Positions 17,098 through 24,097 of a stretch of DNA of 64,000 nt are shown one piece after another (the stretch's first letter is position 1; every line of letters starts with the position of its first letter). The stretch comes from Paraburkholderia rhizosphaerae (GTDB lineage: Bacteria; Pseudomonadota; Gammaproteobacteria; Burkholderiales; Burkholderiaceae): positions 33,389 to 97,388 of the forward strand of contig NZ_SORE01000028.1 of the NCBI RefSeq assembly GCF_004366595.1, read 5' to 3'. Both the position numbers and the translations under genes were made by a program. The notes beneath the pieces are model-generated. The model had not been told where the DNA came from. It worked only from the letters and a program-made list of their open reading frames with translations, and searched no databases.

Positions 17098-17726
17098 GCG
17101 AGCCCCTCCCGTTGTGCAACAGAACGGCCGTCCTTCGACCACACGTCGAGCAGCAGGTCGGGTTCTTCGTGATGAACCAGTTTTGTGAGCTCCGTGCACG
17201 CATCGAGCGCCGCGTGCGCGGCAACCGCGGACTGGCGCCGCTCGACGAACGCGTGCCGCCAGTGGCACGCGATCAGCGTGCCATCCGCGCTCAACGATGC
17301 ACACGCGCGTTCGGCAAGCAGCGTCATGTCGCGCGGATCGAGGTAGTACGCGAGCTCGCCGATCACGATCAGATCGAACGGCGGATCCGCCGACGGCGTC
17401 GTCGATGTCGACGGCGTGGTTGGCCATTCATACGGCAACACGCGCCGCTCGATATGGACGTTAGGCAGGCTCGCGCAGCGCACTTGCGCAAGAGCCACCG
17501 CGCGGCCGCTCAGGTCACACGCGATCAGCACGTCGCAGCGGGTGGCAAGCAGCGCGGTCAGCTCGCCGTTTGCACAGGCTGGCTCGAAGGCGCGGCGATA
17601 TCGTTCGCGCGGCAACGCGGCGAGCGTCAGCTGTTGCTTGCGGCGTTCGTACCAGCGATGCCGATAACCCCACGGATCATCGTCATCGCGGTACAGGGCG
17701 TCGAAATAGGCGGCGGAAAGCGGCAT
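17094..17726 (-). CDS. NodS-like SAM-dependent methyltransferase
   Basis: A 210-residue class I methyltransferase. The SAM-binding motif I is recognisable as RAFEPACANGELTALLA, preceded by the NodS-like N-terminus AAYFDALYRDDDDPWGYRHR, and followed by CDLSGRAVALAQ and LIVIGELAYYLDPRD. NodS enzymes N-methylate the glucosamine of Nod factors; here only the fold is inferred, not the substrate. It sits between an acyl-CoA-dehydrogenase-like gene and a glycosyltransferase, a combination that in other bacteria often also includes a PIG-L deacetylase, absent here. Confidence 0.83.
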   Translation of the reverse strand: MPLSAAYFDALYRDDDDPWGYRHRWYERRKQQLTLAALPRERYRRAFEPACANGELTALLATRCDVLIACDLSGRAVALAQVRCASLPNVHIERRVLPYEWPTTPSTSTTPSADPPFDLIVIGELAYYLDPRDMTLLAERACASLSADGTLIACHWRHAFVERRQSAVAAHAALDACTELTKLVHHEEPDLLLDVWSKDGRSVAQREGLA

Positions 17727-17746
17727 GTACGGTTCCTTTGGACAGG

Positions 17747-18877
17747 TCAACAGGCGAGCCGCCATAGCGCGTCCGGCTCGCACGCAAGCGGATCCGGTCC
17801 ATCGCGAAGTGCGCTGCCCAGGTCGGCTTCGTCGCGTTCGGCATGGCTTTGGCGCAGAAACACCGGCAGATCGGCTGCCGCGCGCGCGAAGTGGGCATCG
17901 CTGCAGAGCGGCGCTGCGCCGAGCGCGCGCGTCACATGGGTCAATATCGCGCTGGCCGCCTGTTCGACAGCAATGCGCACGCGCATCGCGCGCAACGCCG
18001 CGTCGGCACGCGGATAGGTGTCGATCCAGCCGGCGGTTTCGCGCAATAGCGCGCGTGCCGCGGCCAGTTGCGCGTCGGCTGCGCCGAGATGCGCGCACGC
18101 ATGCGGTTGCGCGCGCCGCATCAGATACGCGCGCAGCGCCGCGGCCAGTTCGACCGCGCAGCCATACCAGCAGGCGGCGATGCCGGCACCGCCATGCCAG
18201 AAGCCCGGCCGCGCGAGGTACGCAGCGGGTTCGCCGATCTGCCGCGCGAGCGCGCCGTCGAAGCGGACTTCACAGGTGCCGGTCGCGGCCATGCCGACTG
18301 CGTGCCAGCCGCCGTCCGACAGATGAATGGATGGCTGTGCGAGGTCGACTGCGGCAAGCACCGGCTCGCCATAGCGGGAGACCGTCACGAGCGCGTGCGT
18401 CAGCTGCGCGGCGCCCGAACACCACGGCTTCACGCCTTCGAGCCGCAATGCCGTGCCGCTGTCCTCGGGCGCCGCGATCACTTTCTGATGCGGTGGCTCG
18501 GCGGCCCACACGCCCCAACGCCGGCCCGGCGCGGCAAGTTGCGGCGCATGGAGCTCCGCCAGAATCGCGAGCGCATCGGTGTGGCCCTCGTAGAGCTTGA
18601 CCAGCGACAGATCGCACGCCGCTACCGCCGCGAGCGCACTCCAGCGCTGCACAGTGCGGCCGCGGCCCGGCAGCGGCAAGCGGTCGAGGCCGCGTGCGCA
18701 GAGGGCTTCGAGCGCGGCGCCGCGGCTTCGCGGTGCATCGGACTTGAAGCGTAGCGCGGCAAGCTGTTGCTCGAGCGCGCGTTGCAGCGTGGGCGCGTGA
18801 CGTTCGTCGTGGTTGACGTGCTCATCAGGTTCGCGGCGCAAAGCTTCACTCAGCGCATCGTTCACGATGTCGCTCAT
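17747..18877 (-). CDS. Acyl-CoA dehydrogenase family protein
   Basis: A 376-residue flavoprotein of the acyl-CoA dehydrogenase fold: helical N-terminal domain, the beta region with LRLEGVKPWCSGAAQLTHAL, then a C-terminal helical bundle (AALRAYLMRRAQ and LRAMRVRIAVEQAASAIL). It is divergent; I could not place the catalytic glutamate. It is the first gene of the trio with the NodS-like methyltransferase 20 bases downstream and the GT2 after that. Role presumably in modifying a glycolipid or secondary metabolite (inference). Confidence 0.78.
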   Translation of the reverse strand: MSDIVNDALSEALRREPDEHVNHDERHAPTLQRALEQQLAALRFKSDAPRSRGAALEALCARGLDRLPLPGRGRTVQRWSALAAVAACDLSLVKLYEGHTDALAILAELHAPQLAAPGRRWGVWAAEPPHQKVIAAPEDSGTALRLEGVKPWCSGAAQLTHALVTVSRYGEPVLAAVDLAQPSIHLSDGGWHAVGMAATGTCEVRFDGALARQIGEPAAYLARPGFWHGGAGIAACWYGCAVELAAALRAYLMRRAQPHACAHLGAADAQLAAARALLRETAGWIDTYPRADAALRAMRVRIAVEQAASAILTHVTRALGAAPLCSDAHFARAAADLPVFLRQSHAERDEADLGSALRDGPDPLACEPDALWRLAC

Positions 18878-19210
18878 CGGGACCTCCGTCGGGAATCATT
18901 TCGGCCAACCCAGGTCGCTCCAAACGGAACCCAGCGAACCCTGCCGTTCCAAATGGGTCCGCAAACGCCATGCCCATGCCGATGCGCAAGATTGCACGCG
19001 ATGCCGGAAATCCGTACCGCGCCCGAGCGCCCGCGCCGCGGCCCGCTCGCGCAAAACAACGCGTGCGCGGCGCGGATCGCGCAATACTGTGCAAGAGAAC
19101 GGTGAAAGCGAAACGGCGGCACAGGGTTTGCAACGCCTCCGGGCATCCGCCGTCCGTTGCTGATCGCGCAGGTTCGCGATTGTCCGTCTACGACCGTCAC
19201 GAGGTTTCCG
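18878..19210. other. Divergent intergenic region
   Basis: Lies between the reverse-strand acyl-CoA-dehydrogenase operon and the forward Rieske-FAD reductase gene. GC-rich, open in several frames, without a recognisable protein, hairpin or operator. Confidence 0.4.
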
Positions 19211-20812
19211 ATGCCCACTTCCGCCCCGCTGCAAAAGGTCGCCGCCCTCACCGACCTCGACGAATCCCGCCCCCGCCGCGTGAAGCTGGGTGACACACCG
19301 ATCCTGCTGATCCGCACCGGCGACACGGTTCACGCGTACAGCGCGGATTGCCCGCACGCGGGCGCGCCGCTCGAAGAAGGCGCGATCTGTAATGGGCGAC
19401 TGGTTTGCCCATGGCACAAAGGCACCTTCGAGATCGCCAGCGGCGCGCTGGTCGAACCCCCGGCGCTGCTGCCGCTCACGCGATATCCGGTAAAGATCGA
19501 CGGTGGCGACGTGCTGGTGTCGTCCGAGCCGGCAGCCGATGGCGCCGGCGGCGCACCTGAAACTGCGCAGGCGTCCGTGCAGCGCAGCGATGCCGCACAG
19601 CCCACGCAACCGGCTACCGCCCGTGTCTTTGCGATCGTCGGCGCGGGGGCGGCCGGCGCGGCCGCCTGTGCGGCGCTGCGCGAGTTCGGCTATCGCGAAC
19701 GCATCGTGCTGATCGACGACGACGCGCACGCGCCGTACGACCGCACCGTGCTAAGCAAATTCGTGCCGTCAGGCGAAATGGCCATCGATGACGTGCCGCC
19801 GCTTTTGCCGGATGGTTTCTTCGAGCAGCACGACATCGAGCGGGTGCATGCGCACGCGACGCGCCTCGACGCGCAGCGACGCGAAATCGAGTTCGACGGC
19901 AAGCCGATGCTGCGCTACGACGCCGCGCTGATCGCAACCGGCGGCACGCCGAAGATGCCGCCGTTGCGCGGTAGCCACGAACACGCGCTCAACGAGCGGC
20001 TGCTGTTGCTGCGCAATCGCGCCGACGCGGCGCGTCTCGCGGAACTCGCCGCACAGGCTCGGCACGTGGTCGTGCTCGGCGGCGGCTTTATCGGGCTCGA
20101 AGTCGCCGCGTCGCTGCGCAAACGCAAATTGCGCGTGACCGTCGTGTCGCCGGACAGCGTGCCATTTGAAAAGCAGTTCGGTGTCGAACTTGGCCGCATC
20201 TTTATGAAGTTGCACGAGGAGAACGGCACTGAATTCCGGATGCGCACGCAAATTGAAGGCGTCGAGGACGGCCAACCGCTGCGCGCGCGACTGTCAGGCG
20301 GCGATGTGCTCGATTGCGACTTTGTCGTTGCGGGAACCGGCGTCACACCCGCCACGCACTTCGTCACCGGTGTCGCGCATAACGACGATGGCGGGCTGAA
20401 CGTCGATACGACGATGCGTGTCGCGGACAACCTGTACGCGGCCGGCGATGTGGCCGCCTTTCTGTACGGCGACAACCGGCGTGTACGCATCGAGCACTGG
20501 CGGGTCGCGCAACAGCACGCACGGGCGGCCGCGCGCGCGATGGTTGGTGGGGGCGAAGGCGAACCGCTCGTGCCGTTCTTCTGGACCGATCACTTTGACA
20601 AGAACTTCAACTATCTTGGTCATCCGCAAGCGTGGGACGAAGTCGTGATGACGGGCACGCCGGATACGTACGAGTTCGTCGCGCTGTTGTGCAAGCACGA
20701 TTTTGTCGCAGGAGCGCTGGGGTGCGGGCGCGATACTGAACTGGCGCGTTTGGCGGAAGCGATGCGCAGGCCGCTTGGGTGTCAGGAGGCGAAGCGGTTG
20801 ATTGGGGCGTAA
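19211..20812 (+). CDS. Rieske domain-containing FAD/NAD(P) oxidoreductase (AIFM3/NirB-ferredoxin-reductase-like)
   Basis: A 533-residue fusion. Residues about 10-105 form a Rieske 2Fe-2S domain with ligands in CPHAGAPLEEG and CPWHKGTFEI. A linker of about 35 residues rich in Ala and Gln follows, then a class I pyridine-nucleotide disulfide-like reductase: FAIVGAGAAGAAACAALREF for FAD, HVVVLGGGFIGLEVAASLRK for NAD(P)H, and NLYAAGDVAAF near the C-terminus. Known relatives supply electrons to oxygenases or cytochromes. The ATG at 19211 is where Rieske homology becomes plausible; an upstream start at 19157 is possible. It stands alone, so the partner oxygenase is not evident. Confidence 0.88.
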   Translation: MPTSAPLQKVAALTDLDESRPRRVKLGDTPILLIRTGDTVHAYSADCPHAGAPLEEGAICNGRLVCPWHKGTFEIASGALVEPPALLPLTRYPVKIDGGDVLVSSEPAADGAGGAPETAQASVQRSDAAQPTQPATARVFAIVGAGAAGAAACAALREFGYRERIVLIDDDAHAPYDRTVLSKFVPSGEMAIDDVPPLLPDGFFEQHDIERVHAHATRLDAQRREIEFDGKPMLRYDAALIATGGTPKMPPLRGSHEHALNERLLLLRNRADAARLAELAAQARHVVVLGGGFIGLEVAASLRKRKLRVTVVSPDSVPFEKQFGVELGRIFMKLHEENGTEFRMRTQIEGVEDGQPLRARLSGGDVLDCDFVVAGTGVTPATHFVTGVAHNDDGGLNVDTTMRVADNLYAAGDVAAFLYGDNRRVRIEHWRVAQQHARAAARAMVGGGEGEPLVPFFWTDHFDKNFNYLGHPQAWDEVVMTGTPDTYEFVALLCKHDFVAGALGCGRDTELARLAEAMRRPLGCQEAKRLIGA

Positions 20813-20887
20813 GCCGCTTGAGCAGTAGCTAGCGCATTGACATGCCTGCCAGCGAGGGCCAGTGCTCCGGCAGGTTTGCGCTTGCGG

Positions 20888-21166
20888 TCACAGCCGGCCG
20901 CTTGTCTTCAGACTGCGTGGGAACCGTCTGACCGGGCCACCCACGCCTTCATACACGACGAGCCGCACCGCGAAATGCACGCATGCGTAGCGGCCAACAA
21001 AGCGGTTCAGTACGTCGCCGAACAGCGTGACGTCACCGGGTCCGGCAAATCCCGACGGTTGGAGGCCGACGTTCACGTTCACGGTGCGTTCGGTGCACGC
21101 ACCGGCGACTTCGGAATCCTCATCGAGCCACACGTAGTCAATGGCTTCCTCGTGCAAGCGCAGCAC
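20888..21166 (-). pseudogene. tssF: Remnant of type VI secretion baseplate protein TssF (C-terminal fragment)
   Basis: This reverse-strand frame encodes about 92 residues. The stretch PSGFAGPGDVTLFGDVLNRF followed by VGRYACVHFAVRLVVYE fits the C-terminus of TssF/VasA, where an FxGxGxxxLFGxVLxRFxxxYxxxxxxxxL pattern is characteristic. No TssF N-terminus, TssG or other T6SS gene is adjacent, so it appears to be a decayed fragment. The identification is from motif memory only. Confidence 0.5.
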
Positions 21167-21213
21167 CGCAGCGACTTCGATTCACTCTTTCGCCTGACGG
21201 AATTATCGGACGC

Positions 21214-21232
21214 TATGTCACGTCGTGACATA
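21214..21232. promoter_or_regulatory. Perfect 19-bp palindrome in the HiPIP promoter
   Basis: TATGTCACG-T-CGTGACATA is a perfect 9-1-9 inverted repeat about 90 bases upstream of the HiPIP start. TATATT directly follows and overlaps its right end (21231-21236) and would serve as a -10 element, so a bound protein would cover the -35 region. The symmetry fits a dimeric regulator; the factor is unknown. Confidence 0.55.
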
Positions 21233-21320
21233 TATTGAATAGAAAGAGAACAATGGAGAAAAACCAGGCGTCTCAAGCCAATCGTAAAGGTTAATCGATT
21301 GCTGAATCAGGAGGTTCCAC

Positions 21321-21632
21321 ATGGCACTCTCTCGCCGCCATTTCATGATACTTGCCGCATCCGTTGCGTCGACATCGGTGTGGTCGGCCGAAGCACGCGC
21401 GAATGCACCGGTGCTGTCCGAAAACGATCCGACTGCAAAAGCGCTGGGTTACACAACCGACGCGAACACCGTCGACAAAGCGAAATTTCCGCGCTACGAG
21501 ACGGGTCAGACCTGCGCGAATTGCCAGCTTTATCAGGGCAAACCAGGTTCAGCCAACGGCCCTTGCCCGACCTACGGCGGCAAGCTGGTCGCAGCAAAAG
21601 GATGGTGCAACGCGTATGTGAAGAAAACCTGA
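21321..21632 (+). CDS. High-potential iron-sulfur protein (HiPIP)
   Basis: A 103-residue periplasmic electron carrier. A Tat signal (SRRHFMILAASVASTSVWSA) precedes the mature domain, in which four cysteines occur as CANC, then PC and WC (TCANCQLY, NGPCPTYG, KGWCNAY), the 4Fe-4S pattern of HiPIPs. A strong AGGAGGTTCCAC ribosome site precedes the ATG. HiPIPs donate electrons to terminal oxidases or photosynthetic centres; a reverse-strand cytochrome and oxidase cluster begins 45 bases away, which suggests it serves that branch (inference). Confidence 0.92.
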   Translation: MALSRRHFMILAASVASTSVWSAEARANAPVLSENDPTAKALGYTTDANTVDKAKFPRYETGQTCANCQLYQGKPGSANGPCPTYGGKLVAAKGWCNAYVKKT

Positions 21633-21677
21633 GCAAAACGCCTGTCACGACGCCGGAGGACCGCTCCGCTCTGCCGG

Positions 21678-23033
21678 CTACTTGCCGATACTGCCGCGCA
21701 CGCTCTGCACGTCGCGCGTCGTCACCGGCGCGGCGTCGTTACCCCAGGTGTTCCGCACGAACGTCAGAACGCGTGCCATTTCCGTATCGGTCAGCTTGCC
21801 GGCAAACGACGGCATTTTCTTCGGCACCGGTCCCGCCACTGTATGCGGCGCCTCGCCCCCCTCCACAAGCAAGCGCACCAGCGAATCGGTATGCGGGCTC
21901 AGCACCGCCGGATTACCCGCTAGCCGCGGATATTCAAGCGGCTCGCCCATCCCGTCCGCCTTGTGGCAGCGTGCACAAAAACTCTGGTAAATGCCCGCGC
22001 CCGGCAATTCCACATCGCCGGTCTGCATCGCGCGCACGGTCCGCAACGCGGCACGCGATTGATTGTCGAAGTGACCGGAAGGCTCATGCGCCGGCAGACT
22101 CTTCAGATAGTGCGCAATCGCCAGCAGGTCATCGTCGGTCATATATTGCGTGCTGTCCTCGACCACCTGAACCATGCTGCCGAACGTCACGAGTCCGCCA
22201 CCCTGTCCGTGACGCAAAAAAGCCGCAATGTCCTGCTCGGAAAAGCGGCCAAGACCCGACCCTTTGTCGCCGGTCAGATTCGGTGCAAACCAGTGGTCGT
22301 TCGTGCCGCCCGTCAGATAGCGTCGCGACTGTTCGTCATAGCCGCGCTCCTCGTAGGCCGGCCCGCGCGGCGTATGGCACGCGCCGCAGTGGCCAAGCGA
22401 TTGCACCAGATAAGCACCGCGATTCCATTGTGCGCTACGCGACGATTGCGGCACGAATACGTCGTTGGGCGCAAACGCGAAGCTCCAGAACATCAACGCC
22501 CAACGCTGGTTAAACGGAAACGGCAGCTTCGTGCGCGGCGCCGGTTTGGCCACCGGTGCGACGCCGTGCATAAAATACGCGTAAAGCGCATGCATATCGT
22601 CATCGCTGATTTTCGCGAACGACGGATAAGGCATCGCCGGATAGAGCCGCTTGTTGCCGGGCGCCACGCCTTCTCGAACCGCGCGCACGAAATCGACATA
22701 GCTGTAGCGCCCGATTCCGACAGCCGGGTCCGGCGTGATATTCGATGAAAAGATCGTGCCGAACGGCGAACCCATTGGCAGGCCACCGGCGAATGGCGCT
22801 GACGGGTGCAACGGTTCCTTGCCCGATGGGCCGCCTGGCGGCGCCGTATGACAACCCGCGCAATCGGCCGTTTTCGCCAGATACTCGCCCTTTGCGATCA
22901 GTTTCGGGTCGTTCGTATCGAACGACCTGTTCGATGTTTGTGCGAGGGCGCGATACGGCGCGACGACGGGCCAATACAAAGCGGCGCCGACGATGGTGAG
23001 CATCGCGAGTGCGATAAACAGGCGCTTTGTCAT
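21678..23033 (-). CDS. Triheme cytochrome c (alcohol/gluconate dehydrogenase cytochrome-subunit type)
   Basis: A 451-residue protein with an N-terminal hydrophobic signal or anchor (LFIALAMLTIVGAALYWPVV) and three CxxCH heme sites: CAGCHTAPPG, CGACHTPRGP and CARCHKADG. This three-domain layout is that of cytochrome subunits of membrane-bound alcohol, aldehyde or gluconate dehydrogenases. ATG 23033 is chosen; ATG 23045 would overlap the upstream stop. It is the last gene of the oxidase block, so it may feed electrons to it. It may also partner the GMC/subunit-3 pair 8.5 kb away, which lacks its own cytochrome. Confidence 0.88.
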   Translation of the reverse strand: MTKRLFIALAMLTIVGAALYWPVVAPYRALAQTSNRSFDTNDPKLIAKGEYLAKTADCAGCHTAPPGGPSGKEPLHPSAPFAGGLPMGSPFGTIFSSNITPDPAVGIGRYSYVDFVRAVREGVAPGNKRLYPAMPYPSFAKISDDDMHALYAYFMHGVAPVAKPAPRTKLPFPFNQRWALMFWSFAFAPNDVFVPQSSRSAQWNRGAYLVQSLGHCGACHTPRGPAYEERGYDEQSRRYLTGGTNDHWFAPNLTGDKGSGLGRFSEQDIAAFLRHGQGGGLVTFGSMVQVVEDSTQYMTDDDLLAIAHYLKSLPAHEPSGHFDNQSRAALRTVRAMQTGDVELPGAGIYQSFCARCHKADGMGEPLEYPRLAGNPAVLSPHTDSLVRLLVEGGEAPHTVAGPVPKKMPSFAGKLTDTEMARVLTFVRNTWGNDAAPVTTRDVQSVRGSIGK

Positions 23034-23038
23034 CGCGG

Positions 23039-23476
23039 TCACCATTGGCCACACGGCGCAAGTATCGCGACCGCAAGCACGGTCGCAATCAGGCCGAACA
23101 TGAACATCGCGCTGCACAGCGCGCCGACCTTCGCGAGAAACGATTCGAGTTCAGCGACCCTGCGCGCGCGACCCTCGAGCGGACGCTGGCGCTTCTCGCG
23201 TGTGAACACGACATTGCGCCACGCGAGCACGGCACCCGCGATACCGAGCGCGACGCACACGGCACTTAACGCGATCATCACGACCATCGCCCACGACGGC
23301 GGCGCAGCCGGGCGAACCGGGTCCGACAATGCACACGTGGTGGCGGTCAGCCCTTCGCCGATCAGCATCAGCGCGAACCACGCGAGCGCGGTGCCAAGCA
23401 GGCCGATCGACAGCCGCCACGGATGGTACTGCGGCGTCGTGTTTGCCGGCTGTGCGTGGGCTGGCGTACCACTCAT
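23039..23476 (-). CDS. Small integral membrane protein in the oxidase operon
   Basis: A 145-residue protein with three predicted membrane segments (LSIGLLGTALAWFALMLIGE, WAMVVMIALSAVCVALGIAG, and one near the C-terminus). There are no heme or copper ligands I can identify. Its start overlaps the stop of subunit III (ATGA), so it is co-translated with the oxidase and is likely an accessory or assembly subunit. No family name is assigned. Confidence 0.75.
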   Translation of the reverse strand: MSGTPAHAQPANTTPQYHPWRLSIGLLGTALAWFALMLIGEGLTATTCALSDPVRPAAPPSWAMVVMIALSAVCVALGIAGAVLAWRNVVFTREKRQRPLEGRARRVAELESFLAKVGALCSAMFMFGLIATVLAVAILAPCGQW

Positions 23477-24096
23477 CCGCGCCCCCTCAGCAGATACGGC
23501 GACAGGTAAATCGTCGTGAAAATAAACAACCAGACAAGATCGACGAAGTGCCAGTACAACCCGCCGATCGTCAACGCGACGCAGCGCTTTTCATCGAAGT
23601 AGCCCAGCGCGGTCCATACGAGCAACAACGCAAGCACCACCAGCCCAACCAGCACGTGCGCCATATGAAAGCCGGTAATCGTGAAGTACAGCGAGCCGTA
23701 CAGTTGCGAAGTCAAGCCATACGGATGGTCGCGCCACTCCTTCAACTGAATGCAGACGAAGATCACGCCCAGCACCAGCGCAGTCGCCATCGATGCGACC
23801 GCCCAGCGCAAACGCCGCCGCTTCACGCAACGCTCGCACAACCACACGAATACGCTGCTCGATAGCAGGATCAACGTATTCGCGCCGCCGAGCCCAAGCT
23901 TCGGCAAGCCTTCGGGCGGCCACATGCGGCCGCTTTGCGACGCGAGATACAAGTACGAAAAAATCAGATAGCCGAACAGCGACCCTTCGGTGATGATCAG
24001 CGCGAGACAGCCGAACCAGCCGCCCGAGCGCTGGCCCGCGCTGCCGACCGGCAGTCGCACTTCTTCGCGGTAGGTGTCGCTGACGATATCGCTCAT
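23473..24096 (-). CDS. Cytochrome c oxidase subunit III
   Basis: A 207-residue heme-copper oxidase subunit III with about five membrane segments. Characteristic parts are LIITEGSLFGYLIFSYLYLA, the SSSVFVW block, LYFTITGFHMAHVLVGLVVL and the C-terminal YWHFVDLVWLFIFTTIYLSP. It lacks catalytic cofactors and stabilises proton uptake in subunit I. It starts two bases after the stop of subunit I and its own stop overlaps the next gene. Confidence 0.9.
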   Translation of the reverse strand: MSDIVSDTYREEVRLPVGSAGQRSGGWFGCLALIITEGSLFGYLIFSYLYLASQSGRMWPPEGLPKLGLGGANTLILLSSSVFVWLCERCVKRRRLRWAVASMATALVLGVIFVCIQLKEWRDHPYGLTSQLYGSLYFTITGFHMAHVLVGLVVLALLLVWTALGYFDEKRCVALTIGGLYWHFVDLVWLFIFTTIYLSPYLLRGRG

Positions 24097-24097
24097 A

